A stretch of DNA of 64,000 bases from Nitrospirota bacterium (GTDB taxonomy: Bacteria; Nitrospirota; Thermodesulfovibrionia; Thermodesulfovibrionales; UBA6898). The stretch's first letter is position 1; every line of letters starts with the position of its first letter. The position numbers and the translations under genes are program-made. Location of the stretch: NCBI GenBank assembly GCA_021783515.1, contig JAJXTV010000007.1, positions 47,346 to 111,345 on the forward strand, read 5' to 3'. The notes beneath the pieces are model-generated. The model ran no database searches. It was not told where the DNA came from and saw only the letters and a list, made by a program, of their open reading frames with translations. Shown one piece after another: positions 44,295 through 53,382 of the stretch.

Positions 44295-45548
44295 CTATTC
44301 CTTCTCCCTCCTCACCTCCGCCCCGAGTTTCAAAAGCTTTTCCTCGATCCGCTCGTAGCCCCGGTCGAGATGGTAGATCCTATGGATCGTCGACTCTCCC
44401 GCGGCAGCAAGCGCCGCGACGATGAGCGAGGCCGAGGCCCTCAAGTCCGTCGCCATCAGCGGCGCTCCGGTGAGCTTCGGGACGCCGCGGACCGTCGCCA
44501 TGCCGCCCTCGATGATGATATCCGCCCCCATCCTTTTCAGCTCCGCCACATGCATGAACCTGTTTTCGAATATGCTTTCGGAGATGACGCTCGTGCCGTC
44601 GGCAACGCACATCATCGCCATCAGCTGGGCCTGCATATCGGTAGGGAACCCCGGATACGGCATCGTCTTGGCGTTCACCGAGGCCGGTCTCTCCGGCCCG
44701 GTCACCTTCACCCCGGTCTTCAGGGTCCGGACCTTCATCCCGGTGTCCTTGAATTTATTGATCACCGCGTCGAGGTGCTGGAGGTTGCACCTCTTGATCG
44801 TGATCTCTCCTCCGGTGATCCCGGCGGCAGCCATGAAGGTTCCCGTCTCTATCCTGTCGGGGATCACCTCGTGCCTGAGCGGCTTTAGGCGAGAAACTCC
44901 GTCGATCTCGATGACGCTTTCGCCCGCGCCGGTGATCTTCGCCCCCATCGACTTAAGGGCGTCGGCGAGGTCGACCACCTCCGGTTCACGGGCGGCGTTC
45001 TCGATCACCGTCCTGCCTTCGGCCAGGACAGCCGCCATCATGATATTCTCAGTGCCGGTCACAGTCGGGATATCGAAATTGATCTGCGCGCCCCTGAGCT
45101 TCTTCGCCTTCACGAAGACGTAGCCGGCGTCGAGGGTAACCGAGGCCCCCATCTTTTCAAACCCCATCAGGTGCAAATTTATCGGGCGGGCTCCTATCGC
45201 ACAGCCGCCGGGAAGAGAGACCTTCGCCTTTCCGAGCCTCGCGAGGAGGGGGCCCAGCACGAGGACCGAAGCCCGCATCGTGCTGACGAGCTCGTAAGGA
45301 GCTTCGAAATTCTTTATCTTGCTGCAGTCCAGGAGGGAGGTATTGTGCTCGAGGTGGAACCCGGCGCCCAGGTTCGCCAGGAGCCGCCCCATCGTCGATA
45401 CGTCCCTGAGATGCGGCACGTTGCCGATCCGGTGCTCCCCGGCGGCAAGCAGCGACGCGGCCATGATCGGCAGGGCCGCGTTCTTCGAACCGCCGATCTC
45501 AACCGTACCTTTGAGGCGTTTTCCGCCGGTGATGACGAGTTTATCCAC
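44295..45548 (-). CDS. murA: UDP-N-acetylglucosamine 1-carboxyvinyltransferase MurA
   Basis: 417 residues, full length. First committed step of peptidoglycan synthesis: enolpyruvyl transfer from PEP to UDP-GlcNAc. GGKRLKGTVEIGGSKNAALPI (substrate-binding Lys-Asn), SLPGGCAIGARPINLH with the catalytic cysteine (fosfomycin target), and YPGFPTDMQAQ are all intact. Cytoplasmic, essential. GAGAAAGAGT lies before the ATG. Confidence 0.97.
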   Translation of the reverse strand: MDKLVITGGKRLKGTVEIGGSKNAALPIMAASLLAAGEHRIGNVPHLRDVSTMGRLLANLGAGFHLEHNTSLLDCSKIKNFEAPYELVSTMRASVLVLGPLLARLGKAKVSLPGGCAIGARPINLHLMGFEKMGASVTLDAGYVFVKAKKLRGAQINFDIPTVTGTENIMMAAVLAEGRTVIENAAREPEVVDLADALKSMGAKITGAGESVIEIDGVSRLKPLRHEVIPDRIETGTFMAAAGITGGEITIKRCNLQHLDAVINKFKDTGMKVRTLKTGVKVTGPERPASVNAKTMPYPGFPTDMQAQLMAMMCVADGTSVISESIFENRFMHVAELKRMGADIIIEGGMATVRGVPKLTGAPLMATDLRASASLIVAALAAAGESTIHRIYHLDRGYERIEEKLLKLGAEVRREKE

Positions 45549-45660
45549 TCTTTCTCCTGAAAAGGTTTAGGATATTCTACCCGAAATTGCCCTTTTTTAT
45601 ACACGCTCCCTCCACGGTCTGGCGTACAGGCGAACGGATGGATGCGAATACACTCGCCGG

Positions 45661-45855
45661 TTGCATGACAGAGACTACGGAGGCGGGGAGAGTGGCCCGA
45701 AAAGCCTTTCGTAGCGATTCCTTGGCGCATCGGAAGCCCGTCTCAATACCTGAACGCGACAGGGCACAACAAGTAAAGACCTCTGTACCCGACGCCATGC
45801 TCTGTCAAATCATATCGCATCAGAAAGAATTTTGAGGGTCACTCTGCCCGCCGGG
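45661..45855 (+). repeat. Structured intergenic repeat, copy A (long form)
   Basis: Shares with copies B (46883-47062) and C (52203-52290) the left block GGCGGGGAGAGTGGCCCGAA, AAAGCCTTTCG, and the right block TTTGAGGG ... CTCTGCCCGCC. The ends pair: GGCGGG-GAGAGTG with CACTCTG-CCCGCC, one mismatch. The interior has AGCGATTCCTTGGCGCATCGGAAGCC and CGACGCCATGCTCTGTCAAATC, also found in B. It lies between divergent murA and the HicB-like gene. Nature unknown: MITE-like element or RNA. Confidence 0.75.
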
Positions 45856-45916
45856 AGGCACGATGAGGTATTCCGCCGCTTACCCTTCTCCGTCCGGATA
45901 TGATATATTCGGACAG

Positions 45917-46093
45917 ATGAGAGAATTTATTCTTTACCAGGACAACGAAGGCCAGTGGGTGGCGGAATGCCTCGAACTGCCGGGCTACCGGGCGAGGGCC
46001 GCCACGAAAGAGGAAGCGGTCGATAAGATCAAGGCGGCGCTTCTCATCTACCATCCCTGCAAATGCGAGGATTCGGAGGAGGGCGGCGCGTAA
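45917..46093 (+). CDS. HicB-like antitoxin-family protein, without a toxin partner
   Basis: 58 residues from the ATG at 45917 (MREFILYQDNEGQWVAECLELPGY). GQWVAECLELPGYRARAATKEEAVDKIKAALLIY is the partial RNase H-like HicB/UPF0150 fold. There is no HicA-type toxin gene beside it and no C-terminal DNA-binding domain, so it is probably an orphan family member. A longer start at 45863 has no support. Confidence 0.7.
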   Translation: MREFILYQDNEGQWVAECLELPGYRARAATKEEAVDKIKAALLIYHPCKCEDSEEGGA

Positions 46094-46099
46094 ACGCGC

Positions 46100-46636
46100 C
46101 TACTTCATCTGCGAGCGCAGTTTGAGCCTCTCCCCATCAGCCACAAAGATCCCTCTCCCCCGGTGGTGGATCGTCTTCGGATCTTCTACGGCCGGATCGA
46201 TCCAGGCCTTCAGCACCTCCAGGACGAAGAAGTTATACTTTTCGACCATGTCCAGATCGGCAACACGGCATTCGAGGTTGGCATAGCACTCTTCGATAAG
46301 CGGCGGCGCAACCCTGGAGGCAGGCGCCGGGGTGAGGCCGAAAGCCTTGAATTTATCCCTCTTCCGCCCGGAGCAGTTGCCGCAGGCGACCGCCTTCTCC
46401 GCAAGCTCGACCGTCGGGAGGTTGATCACGCATTCCCCCGTCTCCAGCAGGATATCGAAGGTATAGTTCCTCCCGCTGATCACGCACCCTATGAGCGGAG
46501 GCTCGAACTCCATCATCGTATGCCACGACATGGTCATTATATTCGGCCTCCCTTTCCGGACTGTCGTAACCATCACGACCGGTCCGGGCTCGAGAAGGCC
46601 GTATACCTTCGACAGCGGGTATGATTTCTTCGCCAT
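46100..46636 (-). CDS. Flavin reductase-like FMN-binding protein
   Basis: 178 residues of the flavin reductase-like split-barrel family: PGPVVMVTTVRKGRPNIMTMSWHTMMEFEPPLIGCVIS (FMN-binding region), ECVINLPTVELAEKAVACGNCSGR, and DFVVLEVLKAW-type end. Anaerobe members are called flavoredoxins and carry electrons between iron-sulfur and flavin proteins. Converges with the HicB-like gene. Confidence 0.85.
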   Translation of the reverse strand: MAKKSYPLSKVYGLLEPGPVVMVTTVRKGRPNIMTMSWHTMMEFEPPLIGCVISGRNYTFDILLETGECVINLPTVELAEKAVACGNCSGRKRDKFKAFGLTPAPASRVAPPLIEECYANLECRVADLDMVEKYNFFVLEVLKAWIDPAVEDPKTIHHRGRGIFVADGERLKLRSQMK

Positions 46637-46882
46637 ATGGGTGCCCTGTCTGATCCGGTTATTTATTCACATTGTAGCAGCGCGCAAGGCCTTTTGGAAG
46701 AACGCCGGCCGGTTGCGACTCCGCCTCCCCCGCAGCAATTCGCCGACAATTATTTCTTCTTGTAATTGGACTCAACTGCTACTATCATCACAAGTATGGC
46801 AGGGAATGTATTTCAGTCAGCCGCCTTAGCAGGTTTCTTATGTCCCAGAAAGACTGCAAGGGTGAAATCATTCACGCGACAG

Positions 46883-47062
46883 GCGCATAAATCATTACCG
46901 CAGAGGCGGGGAGAGTGGCGCGAAAAGCCTTTTGCAGCGATTCCTTATGGGCATCGGAAGCCGGGCCGGGACATAACGTCCAGTGAAGTCCTGCATTACC
47001 GACGCCATGCCCTGTCAAATCCTAATCGCATTAAAAGGATTTGAGGGACGCCCTCCCTGCCG
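46883..47062 (+). repeat. Structured intergenic repeat, copy B (long form)
   Basis: Same blocks as copy A: CAGAGGCGGGGAGAGTGG, GAAAAGCC, GCAGCGATTCCTTATGG, CATCGGAAGCC, CGACGCCATGCCCTGTCAAATC, AAGGATTTGAGGGACG, CCCTCCCTGCCGG. Lies upstream of cooS and divergent from the flavin reductase gene. The remaining bases from 46637 to 46882 hold no recognised gene. Confidence 0.75.
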
Positions 47063-47121
47063 GTATGCAACGACAGGATTAATTGTACAGCATATGCCTG
47101 ATAAACGATGAGGAGGTCATT

Positions 47122-49035
47122 ATGTCAACTGACAAATCCGTAGAAAGCAAAAGTCTGGACCCTGCCGTCCGGCAGATGATCGCCAAGGCCGGGGGAAAGG
47201 GTATATCCACCGTCTGGGACCGCTACGAGGCGATGACCCCGCAGTGCGGGTTCGGCGACTCGGGTCTCTGCTGCCGCAACTGCCTGCAGGGGCCCTGCAG
47301 GATCAACCCCTTCGGCGACGAGCCGAAAAAGGGCATCTGCGGCTCTTCCGCAGACGTGATGGTCGCCAGATGGCTCGATCGGGCGATCGCCGCCGGAACC
47401 GCCGCCCACTCGGGCCACGCCAAGCATCTTGCCCATACCATGATGAAGATGGCGAAAGGGAAGGCCCCCGACTACTCCATCAAGGACGCGGCAAAGCTGA
47501 AATCCGTTGCGAAGCGCGTGGGCGTCTCCGTCGAGGGAAGAGGCGATATGGAGATCGCCAAAGACCTGGCCGCGGCCGCCCTCGCCGATTTCGCCGAGAA
47601 GGATACGCCCGTACTTTGGGCGGCGACAGTCGTAACCGAAGGCAGGGTGAAGGCGCTTTCCGCCATAGGGGCGGTGCCGAAAGGGATAGACCATGAGGTC
47701 TCGGAGATCATGCACCGCACGCTCTACGGGGTGGACGCAGACGCGGTGAATCTCCTTCTTGCCGGCATCAGATGCGGTGTCGCCGACCTGGCCGGCTGCT
47801 ATATGGGGACCGACCTGGCAGACATCCTCTTCGGAACTCCGACACCCGTCGTGACGAAGGCCAATATGGGCACCCTCAAGGCGGACATGGTCAACATCGC
47901 CGCCCATGGACATAACCCGGTCCTTTCGGAGATGATCGTGGCGGTCGCCGACAGCATGAAAAAGGAGGCCGAGGCGGCAGGCGCGAAAGGGATCAATGTG
48001 GTAGGCATCTGCTGTACCGGAAACGAGCTCCTCGAACGCCACGGCATCCCCTCCTGCACCCATTCGGTCAGCCAGGAGATGGCGCTCCTGACAGGCGCCC
48101 TCGACGCGATCGTCGTCGACTACCAGTGCATCATGCCCTCGCTCGTGAACGTGGCCGAATGCATGGGCTCGAAGATCATCACGACGATGGACATCTGCAA
48201 GATCACCGGCGCCGACCATATCGAATTTACGGAGGAGACGGCTGCCGCCAAGGCAAAAGAGGCGATCAGAACGGCGATCGAGGTCTTCAAGAAGAGGAAG
48301 GGCCGGCCGGTGGACATCCCGGATGTGCAAAACAACGTCGTCGCCGGCTTCTCGACGGAATCGATCGTGGCGGCGCTTGCGAAGGTCGACGCCAAAGACC
48401 CGTTCAAGCCGCTCGTCGACAATATCAAAAACGGCAATATCCGGGGCGTATGCCTCTTTGCCGGCTGCAATAACGTAAAGGTGCAGCAGGACAGGAACTT
48501 CAAGATCATGGCAGAGAAGCTTCTCAAGGAGAACGTGCTCGTCGTCGCAACCGGCTGCGGTGCCGGCGCGCTGATGCGGCACGGGTTCATGGACCCGGCA
48601 AATGTGCCCGCGCTCTGCGGGGACGGGCTGAAGGCAGTGCTCACCGCCATAGGCGAGGCCAACGGACTTGGGGGGCCTCTTCCTCCGGTGCTTCACCTCG
48701 GTTCATGCGTCGACAACTCGCGGGCCGTTGCGATCGTGGTCGCCCTCGCCAATTACCTGGGGGTCGACACCGACAAGCTGCCTGTTGTCGCATCCGCAGC
48801 CGAGGCGGTATCGGAGAAGGCGGTCTCGATCGGCGTCTATGCCGTTGCCGCAGGCCTGCCGACACACGTCGGGGTGATGCTGCCTGTGCTGGGAAGCCCC
48901 GCCGTCACCGAGATCCTCACCGACAAGGTGAAAGGACTGACAGGCGGGTACTTCATCGTCGACCTCGACCCGGAGTCGTCTGCCGACAAACTCCTGGCCG
49001 CAATCGACGAGCGCCGGAAGGGCCTCGGACTATGA
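47122..49035 (+). CDS. cooS: Anaerobic carbon monoxide dehydrogenase catalytic subunit CooS
   Basis: 637-residue Ni-Fe CO dehydrogenase, which oxidises CO to CO2 (or the reverse). The ATG at 47122 has GATGAGGAGGTC before it. D- and B-cluster cysteines: C42, C50, C51, C54, C59, C73. C-cluster ligands: His near 262-264 (AAHGHNPVLSE), Cys near 296 (GICCTGNELL), 334 (DYQCIMPS), 449 (FAGCNNVK), 478 (ATGCGAGA) and 528 (LGSCVDNS). All are present, so the enzyme should be active. No acetyl-CoA synthase or cooC gene is in the window. Operon with cooF and a flavoprotein. Confidence 0.97.
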   Translation: MSTDKSVESKSLDPAVRQMIAKAGGKGISTVWDRYEAMTPQCGFGDSGLCCRNCLQGPCRINPFGDEPKKGICGSSADVMVARWLDRAIAAGTAAHSGHAKHLAHTMMKMAKGKAPDYSIKDAAKLKSVAKRVGVSVEGRGDMEIAKDLAAAALADFAEKDTPVLWAATVVTEGRVKALSAIGAVPKGIDHEVSEIMHRTLYGVDADAVNLLLAGIRCGVADLAGCYMGTDLADILFGTPTPVVTKANMGTLKADMVNIAAHGHNPVLSEMIVAVADSMKKEAEAAGAKGINVVGICCTGNELLERHGIPSCTHSVSQEMALLTGALDAIVVDYQCIMPSLVNVAECMGSKIITTMDICKITGADHIEFTEETAAAKAKEAIRTAIEVFKKRKGRPVDIPDVQNNVVAGFSTESIVAALAKVDAKDPFKPLVDNIKNGNIRGVCLFAGCNNVKVQQDRNFKIMAEKLLKENVLVVATGCGAGALMRHGFMDPANVPALCGDGLKAVLTAIGEANGLGGPLPPVLHLGSCVDNSRAVAIVVALANYLGVDTDKLPVVASAAEAVSEKAVSIGVYAVAAGLPTHVGVMLPVLGSPAVTEILTDKVKGLTGGYFIVDLDPESSADKLLAAIDERRKGLGL

Positions 49036-49073
49036 CAGGCCGGGGAAGACGCAACCATAACGAGGAGTAAGCC

Positions 49074-49580
49074 ATGCAAGAGCCAAAAGAGATATTCGTA
49101 GATACGAGCAGATGCACCGCCTGCAAGACCTGCGAGATCGCCTGCGCGGTCGCGCATTCGAAGGGCGGGAACCTTTATGCCGCCCTGATGGAGAGTCCTG
49201 CCCCGAAACGCAGGCTCTATGTGGAGTGGGTGAGCCCGGATAAGCACGTCCCGGTCCTCTGCCGCCAGTGCGAGGACGCCCCCTGCATGCACGCCTGCAT
49301 AAGCGGGGCGATCAGCAGGGACGAACGATCGGTCGTCGTGACCGACACCGACAAATGCATAGGCTGCTGGACCTGCGTGATGGTCTGTCCCTTCGGGGTG
49401 ATAGGCCGCCACCTGGAGACCCACAAGTCCTACCGGTGCGATCGGTGTCCCGACCGGGAGACGCCGGCCTGCGTCAGCTCATGCCCGACAAAGGCGCTCA
49501 TCTACCGGACAGCAGAGGAGTTCTCTCACGGCGTACGTCGGGGGGCCGCATCGGAACTGGTCAGCGGCGAGGGGAAATGA
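49074..49580 (+). CDS. cooF: CooF-type iron-sulfur electron transfer protein
   Basis: 168-residue polyferredoxin with four cysteine clusters: CTACKTCEIACAVAH, CRQCEDAPCMHAC, CIGCWTCVMVCPFG and CDRCPDRETPACVSSCP. This is the CooF/HycB/DmsB-like layout. Accepts electrons from CooS and passes them on, here most likely to the flavoprotein encoded two bases downstream. Confidence 0.93.
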   Translation: MQEPKEIFVDTSRCTACKTCEIACAVAHSKGGNLYAALMESPAPKRRLYVEWVSPDKHVPVLCRQCEDAPCMHACISGAISRDERSVVVTDTDKCIGCWTCVMVCPFGVIGRHLETHKSYRCDRCPDRETPACVSSCPTKALIYRTAEEFSHGVRRGAASELVSGEGK

Positions 49581-49581
49581 G

Positions 49582-50835
49582 ATGGCTGCGGATAGGGCCG
49601 ACTACCTCGTCATAGGCGGAAGCGCCGCCGGCATGGCGGCTGCGCAGGTCATCAGGCGGCAGGCCCCCTCAAGCAGGGTGACCGTGCTGTCGGAAGAGCC
49701 GGACATGCCCTATTTCAGGCCGATGATCCCCTATGTGGTGACCGGGAGGAAGAAGCCGGAAGAGATAGGGCTCCAGGGCAACGGCCCGTATACCGCCGGC
49801 GGGATCGACGTCCGCACGGGCTCACATGTCGATTCGGTCGATGTGAGCCGAAAGTCAGTCGCCGTCAAAGGCGGGGGGCGGCTCTCCTACGGGAGGCTCC
49901 TTCTGGCGACCGGCAGCAGACCGTACATCCCTCCCGAGATACAAGGGACGGACGCACAGGGGGTCTTCGCCCTTCGTAAACTCTCCGACGCCCGGGAGAT
50001 GGCCAGGAGGGCGGGCGATACCAATAGCGCGGTTATGCTCGGAGGCGGACTGCTCAATCTCAAGGCGACCTTCGCGCTTTTGGAAAGAGGCGTGAAGGTC
50101 ACGCTGGTCGTACAGTCTCCCGAGGTCCTCTCCCAGCTCATGGAACCCGGAGATGCCGGTCTGATCCGTGACGCCCTCGATAAGGCCGGGCTGAAGATCG
50201 TAACGGGCCGCAGCGCCAAAGGGATTATTTCAGGAAAAAACGGGGTTGCAGGAGTATCGCTCGATGACGGCTCGGAGATGGCCTGCGGTATGGTCTGCAT
50301 CGGCAAAGGTGTCAGACCGAATATCGATTTTCTCCCCGGCAGCGGGATCACCATCGACAAAGGCATTGTCGTGGACAAAAACACCGCCTGCAGCACGCCC
50401 GACATATTCGCGGCGGGCGACGTGGCGGTCACCTTCGATCCGGTTACCGGCAAGAGGATCATGACAGGTCTCTGGACAAACGCGGTCGAGATGGGAAGGT
50501 GCGCCGGTTATAACATGGCTGGGAAAAAGACCGCTTATGCAGGCACCTTCGGAATCATGAATGCGACACAGGTTGCGGACATGCCCTTCGTATCGATGGG
50601 CATCGTCCATACAAAGGGCTCCGATCATGAAGTGCATGTCCGGGCCTCGGGATCGACCTACCGGAAGGTGGTCTTCAGCCCAGACGGAGAAAGGCTGGTC
50701 GGCGCGCTCTTTGTCGGCGATATCACCGGCGCGGGCATGTACCGGTACGTAATCAGGGGGAACATGAATATCGGCAGGATTAAGCCCCGTATCCTGGACG
50801 GGACACTGCACTACGGTCATTTCCTGAAGGGCTGA
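49582..50835 (+). CDS. CODH-associated FAD/NAD(P) oxidoreductase
   Basis: 417-residue pyridine nucleotide-disulfide-type flavoprotein. FAD site YLVIGGSAAGMAAAQVI (residues 8-24), second Rossmann site AVMLGGGLLNLKATFALLERG (NAD(P)-binding), and FAD-closing TPDIFAAGDVAV. No redox-active CxxxxC pair, so it resembles NADH:rubredoxin or ferredoxin reductases. In cooS-cooF-FNOR clusters this protein is thought to turn CO-derived electrons into NAD(P)H. It starts two bases after cooF. Confidence 0.92.
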   Translation: MAADRADYLVIGGSAAGMAAAQVIRRQAPSSRVTVLSEEPDMPYFRPMIPYVVTGRKKPEEIGLQGNGPYTAGGIDVRTGSHVDSVDVSRKSVAVKGGGRLSYGRLLLATGSRPYIPPEIQGTDAQGVFALRKLSDAREMARRAGDTNSAVMLGGGLLNLKATFALLERGVKVTLVVQSPEVLSQLMEPGDAGLIRDALDKAGLKIVTGRSAKGIISGKNGVAGVSLDDGSEMACGMVCIGKGVRPNIDFLPGSGITIDKGIVVDKNTACSTPDIFAAGDVAVTFDPVTGKRIMTGLWTNAVEMGRCAGYNMAGKKTAYAGTFGIMNATQVADMPFVSMGIVHTKGSDHEVHVRASGSTYRKVVFSPDGERLVGALFVGDITGAGMYRYVIRGNMNIGRIKPRILDGTLHYGHFLKG

Positions 50836-50856
50836 CACGGAAGGTGTCAGCCTTCT
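50826..50856 (+). terminator. Hairpin at the end of the cooS operon
   Basis: GAAGGGCTGACAC and GTGTCAGCCTTC pair (one bulge) around GGAAG, covering the stop codon of the flavoprotein. No immediate T-run. Confidence 0.5.
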
Positions 50857-50923
50857 GCGACTTGCCGGCTCTTTTGAGAGTCGAATATTAGCGGTCACAC
50901 AATAGTCCGAACATAACCCCTCC

Positions 50924-51186
50924 TCACCTGTCCACTCCGACATATTTTGCAGTGGCCTGCAACGACCGCTCAAGAAGGGTCTCAGCAAGCCGTCCTGTGC
51001 CGCAGCCGAACTCGAAGACGGCATCAGCCCCGGTAAACTCGCCATGTCGGATAAGCGACCGGACAGGCAAGGCGGAAGGATGCCGGCAAAGGTCTCTCTG
51101 CTGATCACCGCAGACTTCTCTTCGTTTCCTTCGAAAAGGAATTCATGCCTCGCCGTAATTCCGAATGTGCTTCCCCTCTGCAACAC
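50924..51186 (-). pseudogene. SAM-dependent methyltransferase remnant
   Basis: The minus strand reads ISRETFAGILPPCLSG in one frame and then, shifted, RSLIRHGEFTGADAVFEFGCGTGRLAETLLERSLQ..YVGVDR to a stop at 50924. VFEFGCGTGRLAETLL is motif I of class I methyltransferases. The C-terminal remainder is missing and a frameshift lies near 51050, so this is a decayed gene. Interval 50836-51271 has no intact gene. Confidence 0.6.
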
Positions 51187-51271
51187 AATAGCATCTGTAA
51201 CTGTAAGAAATCAAAATGTTTTTTTGTTGTCCGAGACTGTATTTCAGGGTTTAATCGGCCTTTATATTTTC

Positions 51272-52141
51272 CTATCCACTGTCCGGCATCCCTCTGTCAA
51301 GTTCTGCCTTCAGTATCCTCTCGATGCCCGCATAGTCCTTAGTGACCGTGATCCTGCCAAACCCTGAGAGCTCTGCAATCTTCCTGACCATATCCGACTG
51401 GCCGAACCCCAGTTCGCAAAGGACGATCCCCCCCGGCCTCAAATGTCTCCCCGCCTCGCCCAGTATCTTGCGGTAGAAAACGAGGCCGTCCTTGCCGCCG
51501 TCGAGCGCAGCGAGCGGCTCCCAGTCCCTGATCTCGCGCTGAAGGCCGGCGATGTCCGCCGATACGATGTAAGGCGGGTTCGAGACGATCAGATCGAATA
51601 CCTTTCCCCCGGGCAGCGGCGAGAACAACGATCCCTCAAAAAACGCTGCGTTCCCTATGCCGTTTGATCCTGCATTCTTCTTTGCGAAGCGGAGCGCATC
51701 CTTCGAGACGTCCGTACCGTACACTTCGGCCTCCGGGAGGGCCTTCGCAAGCGCCAGAGCTATGCATCCGCTGCCGGTGCAAAGATCGAGGATTGCGGGC
51801 GGGGGCGTCCCGCCTTTCCCTGCAGATCTTATCGCCTCTTCGGCGAGCAGTTCGGTCTCGGGCCTCGGGATGAGGACGCCCTTACCGACATGAATGGTGA
51901 GACCGAGGAAATCGACGTGGCCGACGATATACTGAAGCGGCTCTCCCTTTGCCCTCCTCGCCATCAGACGGCGGATCTTCGCGCGCAGTCCCTTCGTGAT
52001 CTCGGGATTGTCCATGTAGGCGGCGAGCCTGTCCGCCCCCGCTGCATGGAATGTAAGGATCTCGGCGTCGGCAAAGGCGTCATCGATCCCCGCCTTTTCG
52101 AGATATTCCGTAGAGGCCTTTAAGGCATCAAGCAGCCGCAT
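51272..52141 (-). CDS. prmC: Release factor N5-glutamine methyltransferase PrmC
   Basis: 289 residues. An N-terminal helical domain (to about residue 75) recognises release factors; the Rossmann methyltransferase has ILDLCTGSGCIALALA and the catalytic NPPY (DLIVSNPPYIVSADI near 185). It methylates the glutamine of the GGQ loop in RF1/RF2. prfA, its substrate's gene, lies directly upstream on the same strand, the usual pairing. Confidence 0.94.
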   Translation of the reverse strand: MRLLDALKASTEYLEKAGIDDAFADAEILTFHAAGADRLAAYMDNPEITKGLRAKIRRLMARRAKGEPLQYIVGHVDFLGLTIHVGKGVLIPRPETELLAEEAIRSAGKGGTPPPAILDLCTGSGCIALALAKALPEAEVYGTDVSKDALRFAKKNAGSNGIGNAAFFEGSLFSPLPGGKVFDLIVSNPPYIVSADIAGLQREIRDWEPLAALDGGKDGLVFYRKILGEAGRHLRPGGIVLCELGFGQSDMVRKIAELSGFGRITVTKDYAGIERILKAELDRGMPDSG

Positions 52142-52202
52142 GGACTATCCGGTTATTGCCCCGTCCGCTTCCCTGACAAGAAGTACACAATAAATTCTCC
52201 AG

Positions 52203-52290
52203 TTGCATAAAGAGCGCCGCAAAGGCAGGGAGCGTGGCCCGAAAAGCCTTTCGCAGCAGAAGGGATTTGAGGGACGCTCTCCCTGCCGGG
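52203..52290 (+). repeat. Structured intergenic repeat, copy C (short form)
   Basis: Contains the left block GGCAGGGAGCGTGGCCCGAA, AAAGCCTTTCGCAGC and the right block GGATTTGAGGGACGCTCTCC, CTGCC, without the ~90-base middle of copies A and B. The ends pair as GGCAGGG/CCCTGCC where copy A pairs GGCGGG/CCCGCC. It lies between prfA and prmC. Confidence 0.75.
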
Positions 52291-52317
52291 TTAGAACGAT
52301 GGGATAGAAATCGCCGC

Positions 52318-53382
52318 TTACAGCTCCTTCAGCCGCTCGGCGTTGAAATACGTGATGAGATTATCGAGCACTTCTTCGAGGGCCGCCCCCTCGAGGACCT
52401 GCTCGAGCTTATGGAGCGTCAGGCCGGTGCGATGGTCCGTCACGCGGTTCTGCGGATAATTGTACGTCCTGATCCGTTCGGACCTGTCTCCGGAGCCGAC
52501 CTGGGACTTCCTCTGCTGCGCCCTCTCCTTCTCTTTCTCCTCCATCTCGATCTCGTAGAGCCGTGAGCGCAGGACCTTCATCGCCTTGTCCTTGTTCTTG
52601 GTTTGGGAGCGCTCATCCTGGCACTGAACGGTGAGACCGGTCGGCACATGGACAATCCTTACCGCGGAGTATGTCGTATTGACGCTTTGGCCTCCCGCCC
52701 CGGACGAGCAGAAGGTGTCGATCCTCAAGTCCTTCGCGTCTACCTTGATGTCGACGTCCTCTGCCTCCGGAAGCACCGCGACCGTTGCCGCCGATGTATG
52801 GATCCTGCCGGAGGCCTCGGTGGCCGGCACCCGCTGGACCCTGTGGACGCCGCTCTCGTATTTCAACCTGCTGTAGGCGCCTTTGCCCTGGATCGAGGCA
52901 ACCACCTCCTTGAGCCCCCCCAGCCCGGTGGCGTTCATGCTTATGATCTCGATCTTCCACCTCTTGGACTCGGCGTATTTCGTATACATGCGAAGGAGGC
53001 TCGCGGCAAAAAGCGCCGCCTCCTCTCCTCCGGTTCCGGCCCTGATTTCGAGGATCACGTTCTTCTTGTCCCGAGGGTCGACCGGCAGGAGCATGAGCTT
53101 CAGCTCGTTTTCGACAATCGGCCTTCTCTTCTTCAGCTCCTCCAGTTCGGTCTGGGCAAGCTCCTTCATGTCGCCGTCGCCTCCGCCCAGGAGTTCCTCC
53201 GTGTCGTCGAGATCGCCCAGGAGTTTCTTATATTCCCGGATCTTTTCGACGATCTGCTGCAGGTCGGAATGTTCCTTCGAATATTTCTGGAAGTCCTGAG
53301 GGACGGCAAGCACCTTAGGGTCGCTCAGCAGACCGGTCAGTTCGTCGTACTTCTTCTCTATGTCGAGCAGCTTATCAAGCAT
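52318..53382 (-). CDS. prfA: Peptide chain release factor 1
   Basis: 354 residues. GGQ loop [18 protein letters not shown] (peptidyl-tRNA hydrolysis) and codon-recognition PAT ([15 protein letters not shown]), which reads UAA/UAG. Domain order is complete. Its ATG overlaps the end of the DUF1385 gene by eight bases, so the two are translationally coupled. Confidence 0.97.
   Translation of the reverse strand: MLDKLLDIEKKYDELTGLLSDPKVLAVPQDFQKYSKEHSDLQQIVEKIREYKKLLGDLDDTEELLGGGDGDMKELAQTELEELKKRRPIVENELKLMLLPVDPRDKKNVILEIRAGTGGEEAALFAASLLRMYTKYAESKRWKIEIISMNATGLGGLKEVVASIQGKGAYSRLKYESGVHRVQRVPATEASGRIHTSAATVAVLPEAEDVDIKVDAKDLRIDTFCSSGAGGQSVNTTYSAVRIVHVPTGLTVQCQDERSQTKNKDKAMKVLRSRLYEIEMEEKEKERAQQRKSQVGSGDRSERIRTYNYPQNRVTDHRTGLTLHKLEQVLEGAALEEVLDNLITYFNAERLKEL

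Noticed and set aside
45917..46093. HicAB toxin-antitoxin locus
   Set aside because: Only the HicB-like half is present; no HicA-type frame lies beside it.
45661..47062. Repeats A and B as two units of a CRISPR array or a GEMM riboswitch
   Set aside because: Units are about 180 bases, 1.2 kb apart, with genes between, and lack GEMM core motifs.
47125..48696. 523-residue minus-strand frame opposite cooS
   Set aside because: Shadow of the GC-rich cooS codons; no start signal or family motif.
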